In this document: piece by piece, positions 17,191 through 23,817 of the stretch | How the letters are laid out: each line of letters begins with the position of its first letter | How positions within the stretch are numbered: position 1 is the stretch's first letter | Source of the DNA: Ulvibacterium marinum | GTDB lineage: Bacteria; Bacteroidota; Bacteroidia; Flavobacteriales; Flavobacteriaceae | Direction of reading: 5' to 3' | DNA: 64,000 nucleotides | NCBI RefSeq assembly: GCF_003626755.1 | Contig: NZ_RBCJ01000003.1 | Span: 191,859-255,858 of the forward strand | Position numbers and translations under genes: made by a program | The notes under the pieces: model-generated | What the model was told of the DNA's origin: nothing | Databases searched by the model: none | What the model saw: the letters and a program-made list of their open reading frames with translations, nothing else

Positions 17191-17556
17191 TTATTTTCTT
17201 TTTATTTCCTGGTCTATCAATTTCTTTAAATCCTCCAATTCTTCTTTGCTAAGTCCCGTCTCCTGTGTAAAAAATGAAGCAAATTGGCCCGGACTGTCGT
17301 CAAAAAAGTTTTTGATCAATCCGTTCACATGTCTGGAGAAATAATCTTTTTTCTTTACCGTGGGATAGTATTCCCGTGAACGCCCAAAAGCAGTATAGGC
17401 CACAAACCCTTTGTCTGTCATACGTTTTAAAAGTGTGGCTACAGTTGTTGTTGCGGGTTTAGGTTCAGGGTACGCATCCAACAAATCCTTCATAAAAGCT
17501 TTTTTGAGCTTCCAGAGCATATTCATAAGTTCTTCCTCGGCTTTTGTCAATTTCAT
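17191..17556 (-). CDS. BlaI/MecI-family repressor
   Basis: This 121-residue winged-helix protein has the BlaI layout: AEEELMNMLWKLKKAFMKDLLD, the recognition segment TTVATLLKRMTDKGFV, and a C-terminal dimerisation helix pair. BlaI repressors bind inverted-repeat operators as dimers and are cleaved or released through the BlaR1 partner, whose gene starts one base after this stop. Three matching operators lie at 17559-17622 directly upstream, so autoregulation of the whole four-gene operon is expected. Confidence 0.92.
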   Translation of the reverse strand: MKLTKAEEELMNMLWKLKKAFMKDLLDAYPEPKPATTTVATLLKRMTDKGFVAYTAFGRSREYYPTVKKKDYFSRHVNGLIKNFFDDSPGQFASFFTQETGLSKEELEDLKKLIDQEIKRK

Positions 17557-17558
17557 TG

Positions 17559-17622
17559 TTCTACAGAATTAGAATGATTTCTACAAAAATAGAATAAATT
17601 ATTTAATTCTACAAATGTAGAG
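17559..17622 (-). promoter_or_regulatory. Triple BlaI-type operator covering the operon promoter
   Basis: Three copies of TTCTA-N6-TAGAA lie in a row: 17559-17574, 17579-17594 and 17607-17622 (the last is TTCTA-N6-TAGAG, and contains the perfect palindrome TCTACA-AA-TGTAGA at 17608-17621). On the minus strand a TATTTTTG element (17591-17584), matching the Bacteroidota -7 consensus TAnnTTTG, lies in the middle copy, and a TTTG (17615-17612) exactly 20 bases upstream lies in the outer copy as the -33 element. Repressor binding would cover the whole promoter core. The blaI-like ATG is at 17556. Confidence 0.82.
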
Positions 17623-17740
17623 ATAAAATTAAAGTTTTGAGCGAACTTCCGTTCTTCCCAGCAGTAATCCATAGTTTGGGTTTAGTACAATGTAAAGGAC
17701 TTCACCACCCAAAAACACCTCTGATTTTGAAGAAAACCCG

Positions 17741-19129
17741 TTACGAATTCATTTCGGTAAAATAATGGTAAAAATAAGGTATGGTTTCAATGCCTTTCAG
17801 GTAATTCCAAACCCCAAAATGTTCATTTGGTGAATGAATGGCATCACTGTCCAGGCCAAATCCCATAAGGACTGTTTTACTTTTTAGCTCCTTTTCAAAC
17901 AAGGCAACGATTGGGATACTGCCCCCGCCCCTCTGTGGAACGGGAGATTTTCCAAATGAGGTCTCATAGGCTTTTGCCGCGGCCTTGTATCCTGTATGAT
18001 CTATGGGCATTACATAGGCCTGACCCCCATGATGCGGTGTAACTTTTACGCGTACACCTTTAGGGGCGATGCTTTCAAAATGTTTACTGAAAAGCTCAGT
18101 GATTTCCTTCCAATCCTGATCGGGCACCAATCGCATCGAAATTTTAGCATAGCCCTTACTGGCGATAACGGTTTTGGCACCTTCACCTATATAGCCACCC
18201 CATATACCGTTTACATCCAGTGTAGGCCTTATGGAATTCCGTTCATTGGTAGTAAACCCTTTCTCACCATATACGGCTTCAATATCCAGCGCTTTTTTGT
18301 ATTCCTCCAAATCGAAGGGAGCCTTGGCCATTTCAGTCCGTTCCCCTTGTGAGAGTTGCTCTACCTTATCATAAAATCCGGGAATGGTAATATGGTTGTT
18401 TTCATCATGGAGCGAAGCAATCATTTTAGTAAGAATGTTGATAGGGTTGGCAACGGCACCCCCATAAAGTCCGGAATGTAAATCGCGATTGGGCCCCGTT
18501 ATTTCTACTTCAACATAGCTTAACCCCCTAAGTCCCGTGGTGATGGAAGGTACGTTAGGGGCGATCATTCCGGTATCCGATATCAAAATAATGTCATTGG
18601 CCAGTTTTTCCCTGTTCTTGGCTACGAAGGTTGTAAGACTGTTACTCCCCACTTCTTCCTCCCCCTCGATCATAAATTTTACATTGCAGGGCAATTGATC
18701 GGTTTTTACCATAAACTCCAATGCCTTTACGTGCATATACATTTGTCCCTTGTCGTCACTGGATCCCCGAGCAAAAATTGCACCTTTGGGATGTAGCGCG
18801 GTTTCTTTTATCACAGGTTCAAAGGGAGGAGAATTCCATAGGTTTAAAGGATCCGGTGGCTGAACGTCGTAGTGGCCATATACTAAAATGGTGGGGAGGG
18901 AGGCATCCACCATTTTTTCACCGTAGACAATAGGGTAGCCTTCTGTCTCGCAGATTTCCACTTGATCGCAACCCGCTTCTTCCAGGGCTACTTTTATCGC
19001 CTCGGACATGTCTATGACATCTTGGGAGAAGGCCGAATCCGCACTTACGGACGGAATCTTTAAAAGTTGGATAAGCTCGTTTAGAAGACGTTCTTTGTTT
19101 TGTTCAATATAGTTGGTAATATTATCCAT
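17741..19129 (-). CDS. M20 family dipeptidase
   Basis: The protein has 462 residues. Metal-site motifs of the M20 zinc peptidases are in place: VYGHYDVQPPD (H86, D88), ARGSSDDKGQ (D125/D126), and the catalytic EGEEEVGS (E157-E159), plus the dimerisation insertion and a late metal histidine near DAIHSPNE. This fits the carnosinase/CNDP-like dipeptidases that cleave short peptides in the cytoplasm; no signal peptide is seen. It is monocistronic, separated by 184 bases from the BlaI operon. Confidence 0.9.
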   Translation of the reverse strand: MDNITNYIEQNKERLLNELIQLLKIPSVSADSAFSQDVIDMSEAIKVALEEAGCDQVEICETEGYPIVYGEKMVDASLPTILVYGHYDVQPPDPLNLWNSPPFEPVIKETALHPKGAIFARGSSDDKGQMYMHVKALEFMVKTDQLPCNVKFMIEGEEEVGSNSLTTFVAKNREKLANDIILISDTGMIAPNVPSITTGLRGLSYVEVEITGPNRDLHSGLYGGAVANPINILTKMIASLHDENNHITIPGFYDKVEQLSQGERTEMAKAPFDLEEYKKALDIEAVYGEKGFTTNERNSIRPTLDVNGIWGGYIGEGAKTVIASKGYAKISMRLVPDQDWKEITELFSKHFESIAPKGVRVKVTPHHGGQAYVMPIDHTGYKAAAKAYETSFGKSPVPQRGGGSIPIVALFEKELKSKTVLMGFGLDSDAIHSPNEHFGVWNYLKGIETIPYFYHYFTEMNS

Positions 19130-19211
19130 TGGCCGGAACTTGAGTTTAAACCGAAGTTACAAAAAAGAAGTTTTTGCCTATCGAAATATTTAGGGAATAG
19201 GATTTTTACTT

Positions 19212-19219
19212 TATATTTG
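19212..19219 (+). promoter_or_regulatory. -7 promoter element of tRNA-Leu
   Basis: TATATTTG is an exact TAnnTTTG match, placed 43 bases before the 5' end of the tRNA gene. No clear TTTG -33 element is found at 19-20 bases upstream, so the call rests on the -7 match and position. Confidence 0.5.
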
Positions 19220-19262
19220 CAATCCTTTTGCGAAATATAACCGTGAAAGTACATATTGAATA

Positions 19263-19347
19263 GCGGGCGTGGTGGAATTGGTAGACACGCTAGACTTAGG
19301 ATCTAGTGCCGCGAGGTGTGAGAGTTCGAGTCTCTCCGCCCGCACCA
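19263..19347 (+). tRNA. tRNA-Leu (anticodon UAG), copy 1
   Basis: The 85-base gene has a 7-bp acceptor stem (GCGGGCG with CGCCCGC), a D-arm, an anticodon stem CTAGA/TCTAG around loop CTTAGGA (anticodon TAG), a long class II variable arm, a TTCGAGT T-loop and an encoded CCA end. It is identical to the second copy at 39472-39556. A hairpin terminator follows. Confidence 0.97.
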
Positions 19348-19353
19348 CAAGAA

Positions 19354-19382
19354 AGCTTCTCAATTTTTGAGGAGCTTTTTTT
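19354..19382 (+). terminator. Rho-independent terminator of tRNA-Leu copy 1
   Basis: AGCTTCTCA (19354-19362) pairs with TGAGGAGCT (19368-19376) with one mismatch around a 5-base loop, followed by a run of T to 19382. It lies 6 bases after the CCA end. Confidence 0.85.
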
Positions 19383-19534
19383 GTTCGGGTACAACATTTT
19401 GTTTTTTTTTACTGGGCAATTTAAAATCTTATTGTTTGATATGTTTTGACGTTGTATTCTATTAAACAAACTTTGATAGGTAATCAAGTTTCCCTTAAAA
19501 GGTTCCCTTTAAGACACTACAAAAAAAATACTGG

Positions 19535-19723
19535 CAACGGTTCGGCTAAGCGTAGTGCGGGGGCAAGGAAACTTTCTGTTTCCGTCCGCTCACGAAGCTA
19601 AAGCTTATTGTTTAGTTTTATTTTTCTTGTCTAAAGCTAAATCCATAAGATTTAGCGACTTTATAAATAAACACAGGCCTTTCGATTTAGCCCTAAAGGC
19701 CGCATTACGTTTAGGCTTTGTTG
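19535..19723. repeat. Candidate small inverted-repeat element (MITE/REP-like)
   Basis: GGCTAAGCGTAGTGCGG at 19544-19560 matches the reverse complement of 19700-19716 at 14 of 17 bases, and flanking CAAC (19535-19538) and GTTG (19720-19723) extend the symmetry. The enclosed ~140 bases have no credible gene. It fills most of the 379-base gap between tRNA-Leu and the S41 peptidase 3' end. I recall similar sequences next to gene ends in other Flavobacteriaceae, but could not check. The remaining 19383-19534 is A/T-rich with nothing recognisable. Confidence 0.5.
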
Positions 19724-19726
19724 TCA

Positions 19727-21073
19727 TTAGTTTTTTTCCGCATTTATTAGGTCAAACGTATATTCCATAACTGTGTCTTGACCTCTTAAAAAGTCCTGAA
19801 TACTTTGAACGACATTGTGGTCTGGTACAATTCCTTTGTCTTTAGGTAGATTTTCAGCAGTTGTGGTGAAAGTACTTCTCGCTATTCTTGTTGTAATTCC
19901 CGTATTCTTTAATTCTAAGGAGAAGCTGTAATCATTGCAAGTGTAAGTCCCACCTGATTCCTCGCCAATCAATGTTGCTATATTATTTGATTTGACTAAA
20001 GATAAAAAGTGTCCTGTGGTTGAACCGCAACCGGCATTTTGCAAAATATAAATGTTCCCTTCGAATTGATTTTCAAAAGGATTCATTGGGTTAAATTGTT
20101 CTTCGTCAGCGTACTCATTTCTTAGAAAATAAGTAAAGGTTTCAGATGATAGGTATCTAAGAAGATGAGCTCCATTAAATGATTGACCACCTCCATTTCC
20201 TCGCAAATCAATAATCAAGTTTTTTATTCCTTTTTCTTTTAGCTCCTTAAATGATTTTTCAAGTAATTGTCGGTATTTTAATAAATCTTCTCCGTCGTAA
20301 TAAAAGGTTCTCATAGTGAGTATGCTTGTGCTTTTATCATCAATAGTCCTAAAACATAGTACATCTTCACAATATTCTTTTGAGTAATCTTCTTTGCCTT
20401 CATATGTGAACTCATATTCTTTTAATTTATTTAGAATAATGGGTTCTTTTATTCCTGCTATTTTTACCTCATAGTTTTCAGGAAAATTGAGGGAATACGA
20501 AATGTAATATGGAGAAAAGAAATTGAAATATTTCTTTTTGGATTCTCGACCATCTCCTCCGTCGGCGGATATATGTTTATAAATATCGTCCTTGATACTT
20601 TTAGCACTTACTCCATTAATATTCAATATTTCAGAACCTTCTAGTTTTTTCTCTTTATTGATTAGTGAATTTGAAATATACATTTTACCCTCAATCATGC
20701 GGATTTCTAGAGGAAATATTTTATCCACGGGCAAAATTTCACTTTCTTGAATGAAGGCACCTAGGTTTGTATGACTACAACCAATGTTGGCAACTATTTC
20801 GCTTGTATGCCAAATAAATTCTCCAAATGTGGTTTTATCTGTAATTGCATTCTTCTTTTCTTCAACCACTTTAAAAAAATTCTCTTTTGATATAAATTCG
20901 AAAGGTTGTGGATGAGTGCTTATCAGTTTTTCGGATAATTCTTCAATATCATCTAAGTATTGTTTTTGAGCATATATTTTTGAAAACTTACCCTGTTCTT
21001 TTTCTAAGTCCTTTTGTTGAGAATTACAACTTAAAACGGTAGCTAAAAGAAATAGAAAGAGGATTTTTTTCAT
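19727..21073 (-). CDS. S41 family peptidase lipoprotein
   Basis: The protein has 448 residues with a lipobox TVLSC (C16). The C-terminal half is an S41 (tail-specific protease-like) domain: DLRGNGGG at 289-296, a probable nucleophile serine S351 in NAGCGSTTG, and GEESGG at 370-375. An ILNINGVSAKSI stretch at about 149-160 resembles a PDZ-type element. Such lipoproteins act in the periplasm or on the cell surface of Bacteroidota. Codon use is clearly more A/T-rich than that of the flanking genes, suggesting separate origin. An 18-base palindrome sits 41 bases upstream of the start. Confidence 0.85.
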   Translation of the reverse strand: MKKILFLFLLATVLSCNSQQKDLEKEQGKFSKIYAQKQYLDDIEELSEKLISTHPQPFEFISKENFFKVVEEKKNAITDKTTFGEFIWHTSEIVANIGCSHTNLGAFIQESEILPVDKIFPLEIRMIEGKMYISNSLINKEKKLEGSEILNINGVSAKSIKDDIYKHISADGGDGRESKKKYFNFFSPYYISYSLNFPENYEVKIAGIKEPIILNKLKEYEFTYEGKEDYSKEYCEDVLCFRTIDDKSTSILTMRTFYYDGEDLLKYRQLLEKSFKELKEKGIKNLIIDLRGNGGGQSFNGAHLLRYLSSETFTYFLRNEYADEEQFNPMNPFENQFEGNIYILQNAGCGSTTGHFLSLVKSNNIATLIGEESGGTYTCNDYSFSLELKNTGITTRIARSTFTTTAENLPKDKGIVPDHNVVQSIQDFLRGQDTVMEYTFDLINAEKN

Positions 21074-21113
21074 TCGGAAAATGTTTCTTCAAAATTAATG
21101 ACAACGTAGGAAC

Positions 21114-21131
21114 ATAGATCATATGATCTAT
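21114..21131 (-). promoter_or_regulatory. 18-base perfect palindrome upstream of S41 peptidase
   Basis: ATAGATCAT followed immediately by ATGATCTAT forms an 18-base perfect palindrome, 41 bases upstream of the S41 peptidase start. Its position suits an operator; no regulator in the window is linked to it, and no promoter consensus overlaps it clearly. Confidence 0.4.
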
Positions 21132-21335
21132 ATATCTTTTATGTGTGGAACTAAGTTAAGATAAATTGAAGCGTTATTTGGGTGCCCTCGCGAATCGTTT
21201 GTTTGAACTTTAGTAACGATAAGATTTCTGAATTCTGAATTGTCGAAAATAAAGAAGGTGAAAGTAGGGAAGGCTACACCCCTAAACTAAAAAGAGCCTT
21301 GCTTTAACCACAAGACCCTTTTACGAGAACACTAT

Positions 21336-21443
21336 ATGAAAATGAAAAATTTACTTTCTGAATTATTACATGGTAAATGTAGGTGGGTTGCCACAGCAAT
21401 CTTAATAATTGTTGTGAACCAGACTAGAGTTGTGGTGAACTGA
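21336..21443 (+). pseudogene. Short signal-peptide-like ORF, possible receptor remnant
   Basis: An ATG ORF of 35 codons reads MKMKNLLSELLHGKCRW, then a hydrophobic VATAILIIVV, then VNQTRVVVN and a stop. This resembles the extended signal peptides of SusC/RagA-type TonB-dependent receptors in Bacteroidota. No receptor body follows, so it may be the stump of a deleted gene. It is equally possible that it is a chance ORF. Confidence 0.25.
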
Positions 21444-21628
21444 GGAAAGTTATTAATTGAAAAGGCACAAAGGTTTTATTAAGAAATTTTTTTAACTCTT
21501 TATTTATACTTTATTATTTGATGCAATTTAGAGATAAACAAGTAGGCACCATAAAATGTTCTTTTTACGGCACTTGATTGGAACAATTTCCAAGAGGAAG
21601 GCTGTTCGTATTTTTTGATTTCCCACTT

Positions 21629-22888
21629 CTATCTCTGGAAATTATCCTCGAAAACCGATTGCCCGTCCCCGTCCATTAACCTGACCAGGTCGATGGACCC
21701 TGTCCCATCAAAAGTATATACGAGACCGACGATCTTTCCCAGATCCTCTTTGAATACTTCATTATAGGTAAGTTCTCCGTTGAGATGGATGGAGGCATTT
21801 TTGCCCCTTACCCTTACCTCAAGATCCTGCCAATCCCTGACATCACGCCCTAATAGCGAGAGATCGTTGTCATTGCCGCCCTTTGAGATTTCCCCAAGCT
21901 TGTAACCGGTGTATTTTTCACAGCCCTTGTCCTGCAGTGCCACACTAAAAATGTTTTCTTCGGTAACAATGATAACCGCCATCCAAGGGCAAAGCACATC
22001 GCGTACTCCATCCACTTTTATACGCGAGTAAAGGCTAAAATTGTCGGAGTGCACATCAAATACCCGGCTATTGGATATTCTGGAATGAAACTTTTTTGTA
22101 CGGTCGATATTCCGTTTTGTCAAAAGGTGGCTGTCAAGGTGCAATCGGCCATTGGCAATAAAAGATTCATCACTAAAATCAATGGGCGTGCTAGCTTTGC
22201 TGGAGTAAATATGTGGCTCCCAATCGTCGCTTAGAACATGAACGGGCCGCTCCGCAATTACCGAATCATTGGCCATCAGCCTGGCCCTGTGATACCCGGA
22301 CTCATAATAGATGCTTGCAAGTGCACTGCCCTTGGGGTCTATGGATGTTTTGGTATCGGGGTTCCACGATTGTTGGATGTAAAATGAATCGGCGACTACA
22401 TTGGACACATCATAGGTAAATATTACCGTGTTCGGTATGCCCTTGGTAACGGTCTTGGTGGCTTCAAATTTCACCGGGCCGGTAATCTCGGGAGGCCGGT
22501 ATTTGCCCTGTTGTTGTTCGAACCTAAATGAAGAACCAAAGACCAAGACCAAGATGATGGTCAGCAAGATAGCGGGTACGGTCCATTTTAGTATGGGGCC
22601 GATAAGCATTCGTTGTTTGGAATTGGCTCTTTTAAAGTCTTGCCAATCTAGATAGTCCAGAAGTACCGCCAAGGCGTTGAGCGTTGCCAGTTGGGGCTTT
22701 TGCTTGTACTTATTCTTCCAAAGCCGCTTTAAAGTGGAAAGGCTGATGCTTACGCCCGTCTTTTCCAGTATATGTTCCGAAAGGACTTCTAGGTCCTTTT
22801 GCGTTGGCCCTTGCCCGTTACCAAAGGAAAATCTTTGTTCTATCAGTTTCTTGCAAAGATCAATATGCTGCTGTTCGGTTTTCATCAT
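21629..22888 (-). CDS. Membrane protein with N-terminal HTH-like domain and C-terminal lectin-like domain
   Basis: The protein has 419 residues from ATG 22888 (the next ATG is at 22885). Residues ~15-85 are a cytoplasmic helical domain of the Bacteroidota HTH-like type (ISLSTLKRLWKNKYKQKPQLATLNAL). One transmembrane helix follows near 95-120. The exported part has a beta-sandwich segment (VIFTYDVSNVVADSFYI) and a concanavalin-like domain (about 280-410; DWQDLEVRVRGKNASIHLNG). This is the shape of a one-component transmembrane regulator. It is divergent from a secreted protein with a similar lectin-like domain. DNA binding is inferred, not shown. Confidence 0.65.
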   Translation of the reverse strand: MMKTEQQHIDLCKKLIEQRFSFGNGQGPTQKDLEVLSEHILEKTGVSISLSTLKRLWKNKYKQKPQLATLNALAVLLDYLDWQDFKRANSKQRMLIGPILKWTVPAILLTIILVLVFGSSFRFEQQQGKYRPPEITGPVKFEATKTVTKGIPNTVIFTYDVSNVVADSFYIQQSWNPDTKTSIDPKGSALASIYYESGYHRARLMANDSVIAERPVHVLSDDWEPHIYSSKASTPIDFSDESFIANGRLHLDSHLLTKRNIDRTKKFHSRISNSRVFDVHSDNFSLYSRIKVDGVRDVLCPWMAVIIVTEENIFSVALQDKGCEKYTGYKLGEISKGGNDNDLSLLGRDVRDWQDLEVRVRGKNASIHLNGELTYNEVFKEDLGKIVGLVYTFDGTGSIDLVRLMDGDGQSVFEDNFQR

Positions 22889-22923
22889 ATACAAATTTAA
22901 AAAGAATGCACCCATTAAATCAC

Positions 22924-22941
22924 TTTGACCTGGTTTTGACC
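22924..22941. promoter_or_regulatory. Direct repeat TTTGACC in divergent promoter region
   Basis: TTTGACC occurs at 22924-22930 and again at 22935-22941, an 11-bp period (one helical turn), in the 106-base space between the two divergent lectin-like genes. It is a candidate binding site for the adjacent HTH-containing membrane protein. Confidence 0.4.
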
Positions 22942-22994
22942 GAGAAATGATTTCCCCTTAGGACGGCCAATTTCGTAGTATTATAAAAAAAATC

Positions 22995-23627
22995 ATGAAG
23001 TCATTAATTTTATTCACATCGATCACACTTTCCCTCTATTTTGGAGGGTTGAATGCCCAAACGAACACCAAAGCTGTCCAAGAGAACTGGACCACTTATA
23101 ACAGCAAGGCCGTTTATGAGAATGGAACCATTCATTTGAATCATTTGAGAAATGATGGGGAAGGGAGCGCATTACTTTGGTTGAAGGAGTCCAATTTTAA
23201 AGATGGCAGTATTGAATTGGACATAAAGGGGAAGGACGTACGTGGCCAGAGTTTTGTTGGTTTGGCCTTCCATGGTCTGGACAATTCGCATTATGACGCG
23301 GTCTATTTCCGACCCTTTAATTTCAAAAGTCCCGAGAAGAAGGACAATGCAGTGCAATACATCGATAGCCCCGATAATGGATTCTATGAGCTGCGGAAAA
23401 AGTTCCCCGGTAAATATGAAAATGCCGTTCGACCCGTGCCCGACCCGAACGATTGGTTCCACGTAAAAATCGAAATTACCGGAAAGAAAGTAGAAGTCTA
23501 TTTGGAAGGGAGCAACGAGCCGACCTTGACCGTGGAAAAATTAAACGACCGTTCCCAAGGTATGATCGGTCTATGGATGGATAGTATGGATGGATGGTTC
23601 AGGAACTTGACCGTAAAGGACAGATAG
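22995..23627 (+). CDS. Secreted concanavalin-like (DUF1080-type) protein
   Basis: The protein has 210 residues: a signal peptide (MKSLILFTSITLSLYFGGLNA) then a single laminin-G/concanavalin-like beta-sandwich. The segments FVGLAFHGLDNSHYDAVYFRPFN and DWFHVKIEITGKKVEVYLEG are typical of DUF1080 and related carbohydrate-associated folds. It could be a sugar-binding protein or a 3-keto-disaccharide-hydrolase relative; no catalytic signature stands out. The divergent neighbour carries a similar DW-x-LEVRVRGKNASIHLNG unit, so the two may bind related ligands. Confidence 0.7.
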   Translation: MKSLILFTSITLSLYFGGLNAQTNTKAVQENWTTYNSKAVYENGTIHLNHLRNDGEGSALLWLKESNFKDGSIELDIKGKDVRGQSFVGLAFHGLDNSHYDAVYFRPFNFKSPEKKDNAVQYIDSPDNGFYELRKKFPGKYENAVRPVPDPNDWFHVKIEITGKKVEVYLEGSNEPTLTVEKLNDRSQGMIGLWMDSMDGWFRNLTVKDR

Positions 23628-23817
23628 TCATTCCAATAATTAAGATACACAGCAAGCTACGTAAAATGAGCAAGCATGTTCAGTCAAAGTCCCAAACATT
23701 TTCTAGGAGGGGACGAAAACACAAACTCCTTTTCGTATAATGATGTCGGGCTTCTTAAGGTCATAGTCTCGTTACTTTTGATGGCAGTTTAGGTATCATC
23801 AACATATTCTAGTCGCA

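Larger units (their letters stand above)
21074..21628. other. 555-base intergenic region with a palindrome and a signal-peptide-like ORF
   Basis: The region lies upstream of the S41 peptidase gene (minus) and downstream of the HTH/lectin gene (minus). It contains the perfect palindrome at 21114-21131 and a 35-codon plus-strand ORF at 21336-21443, listed separately. The remainder (21450-21628) is A/T-rich without recognisable elements. Confidence 0.5.

Noticed and set aside
13888-17556. A beta-lactam resistance determinant
   Set aside because: The M56 protein lacks a beta-lactam sensor and the hydrolase belongs to a broad fold group that includes esterases; resistance cannot be claimed from sequence.
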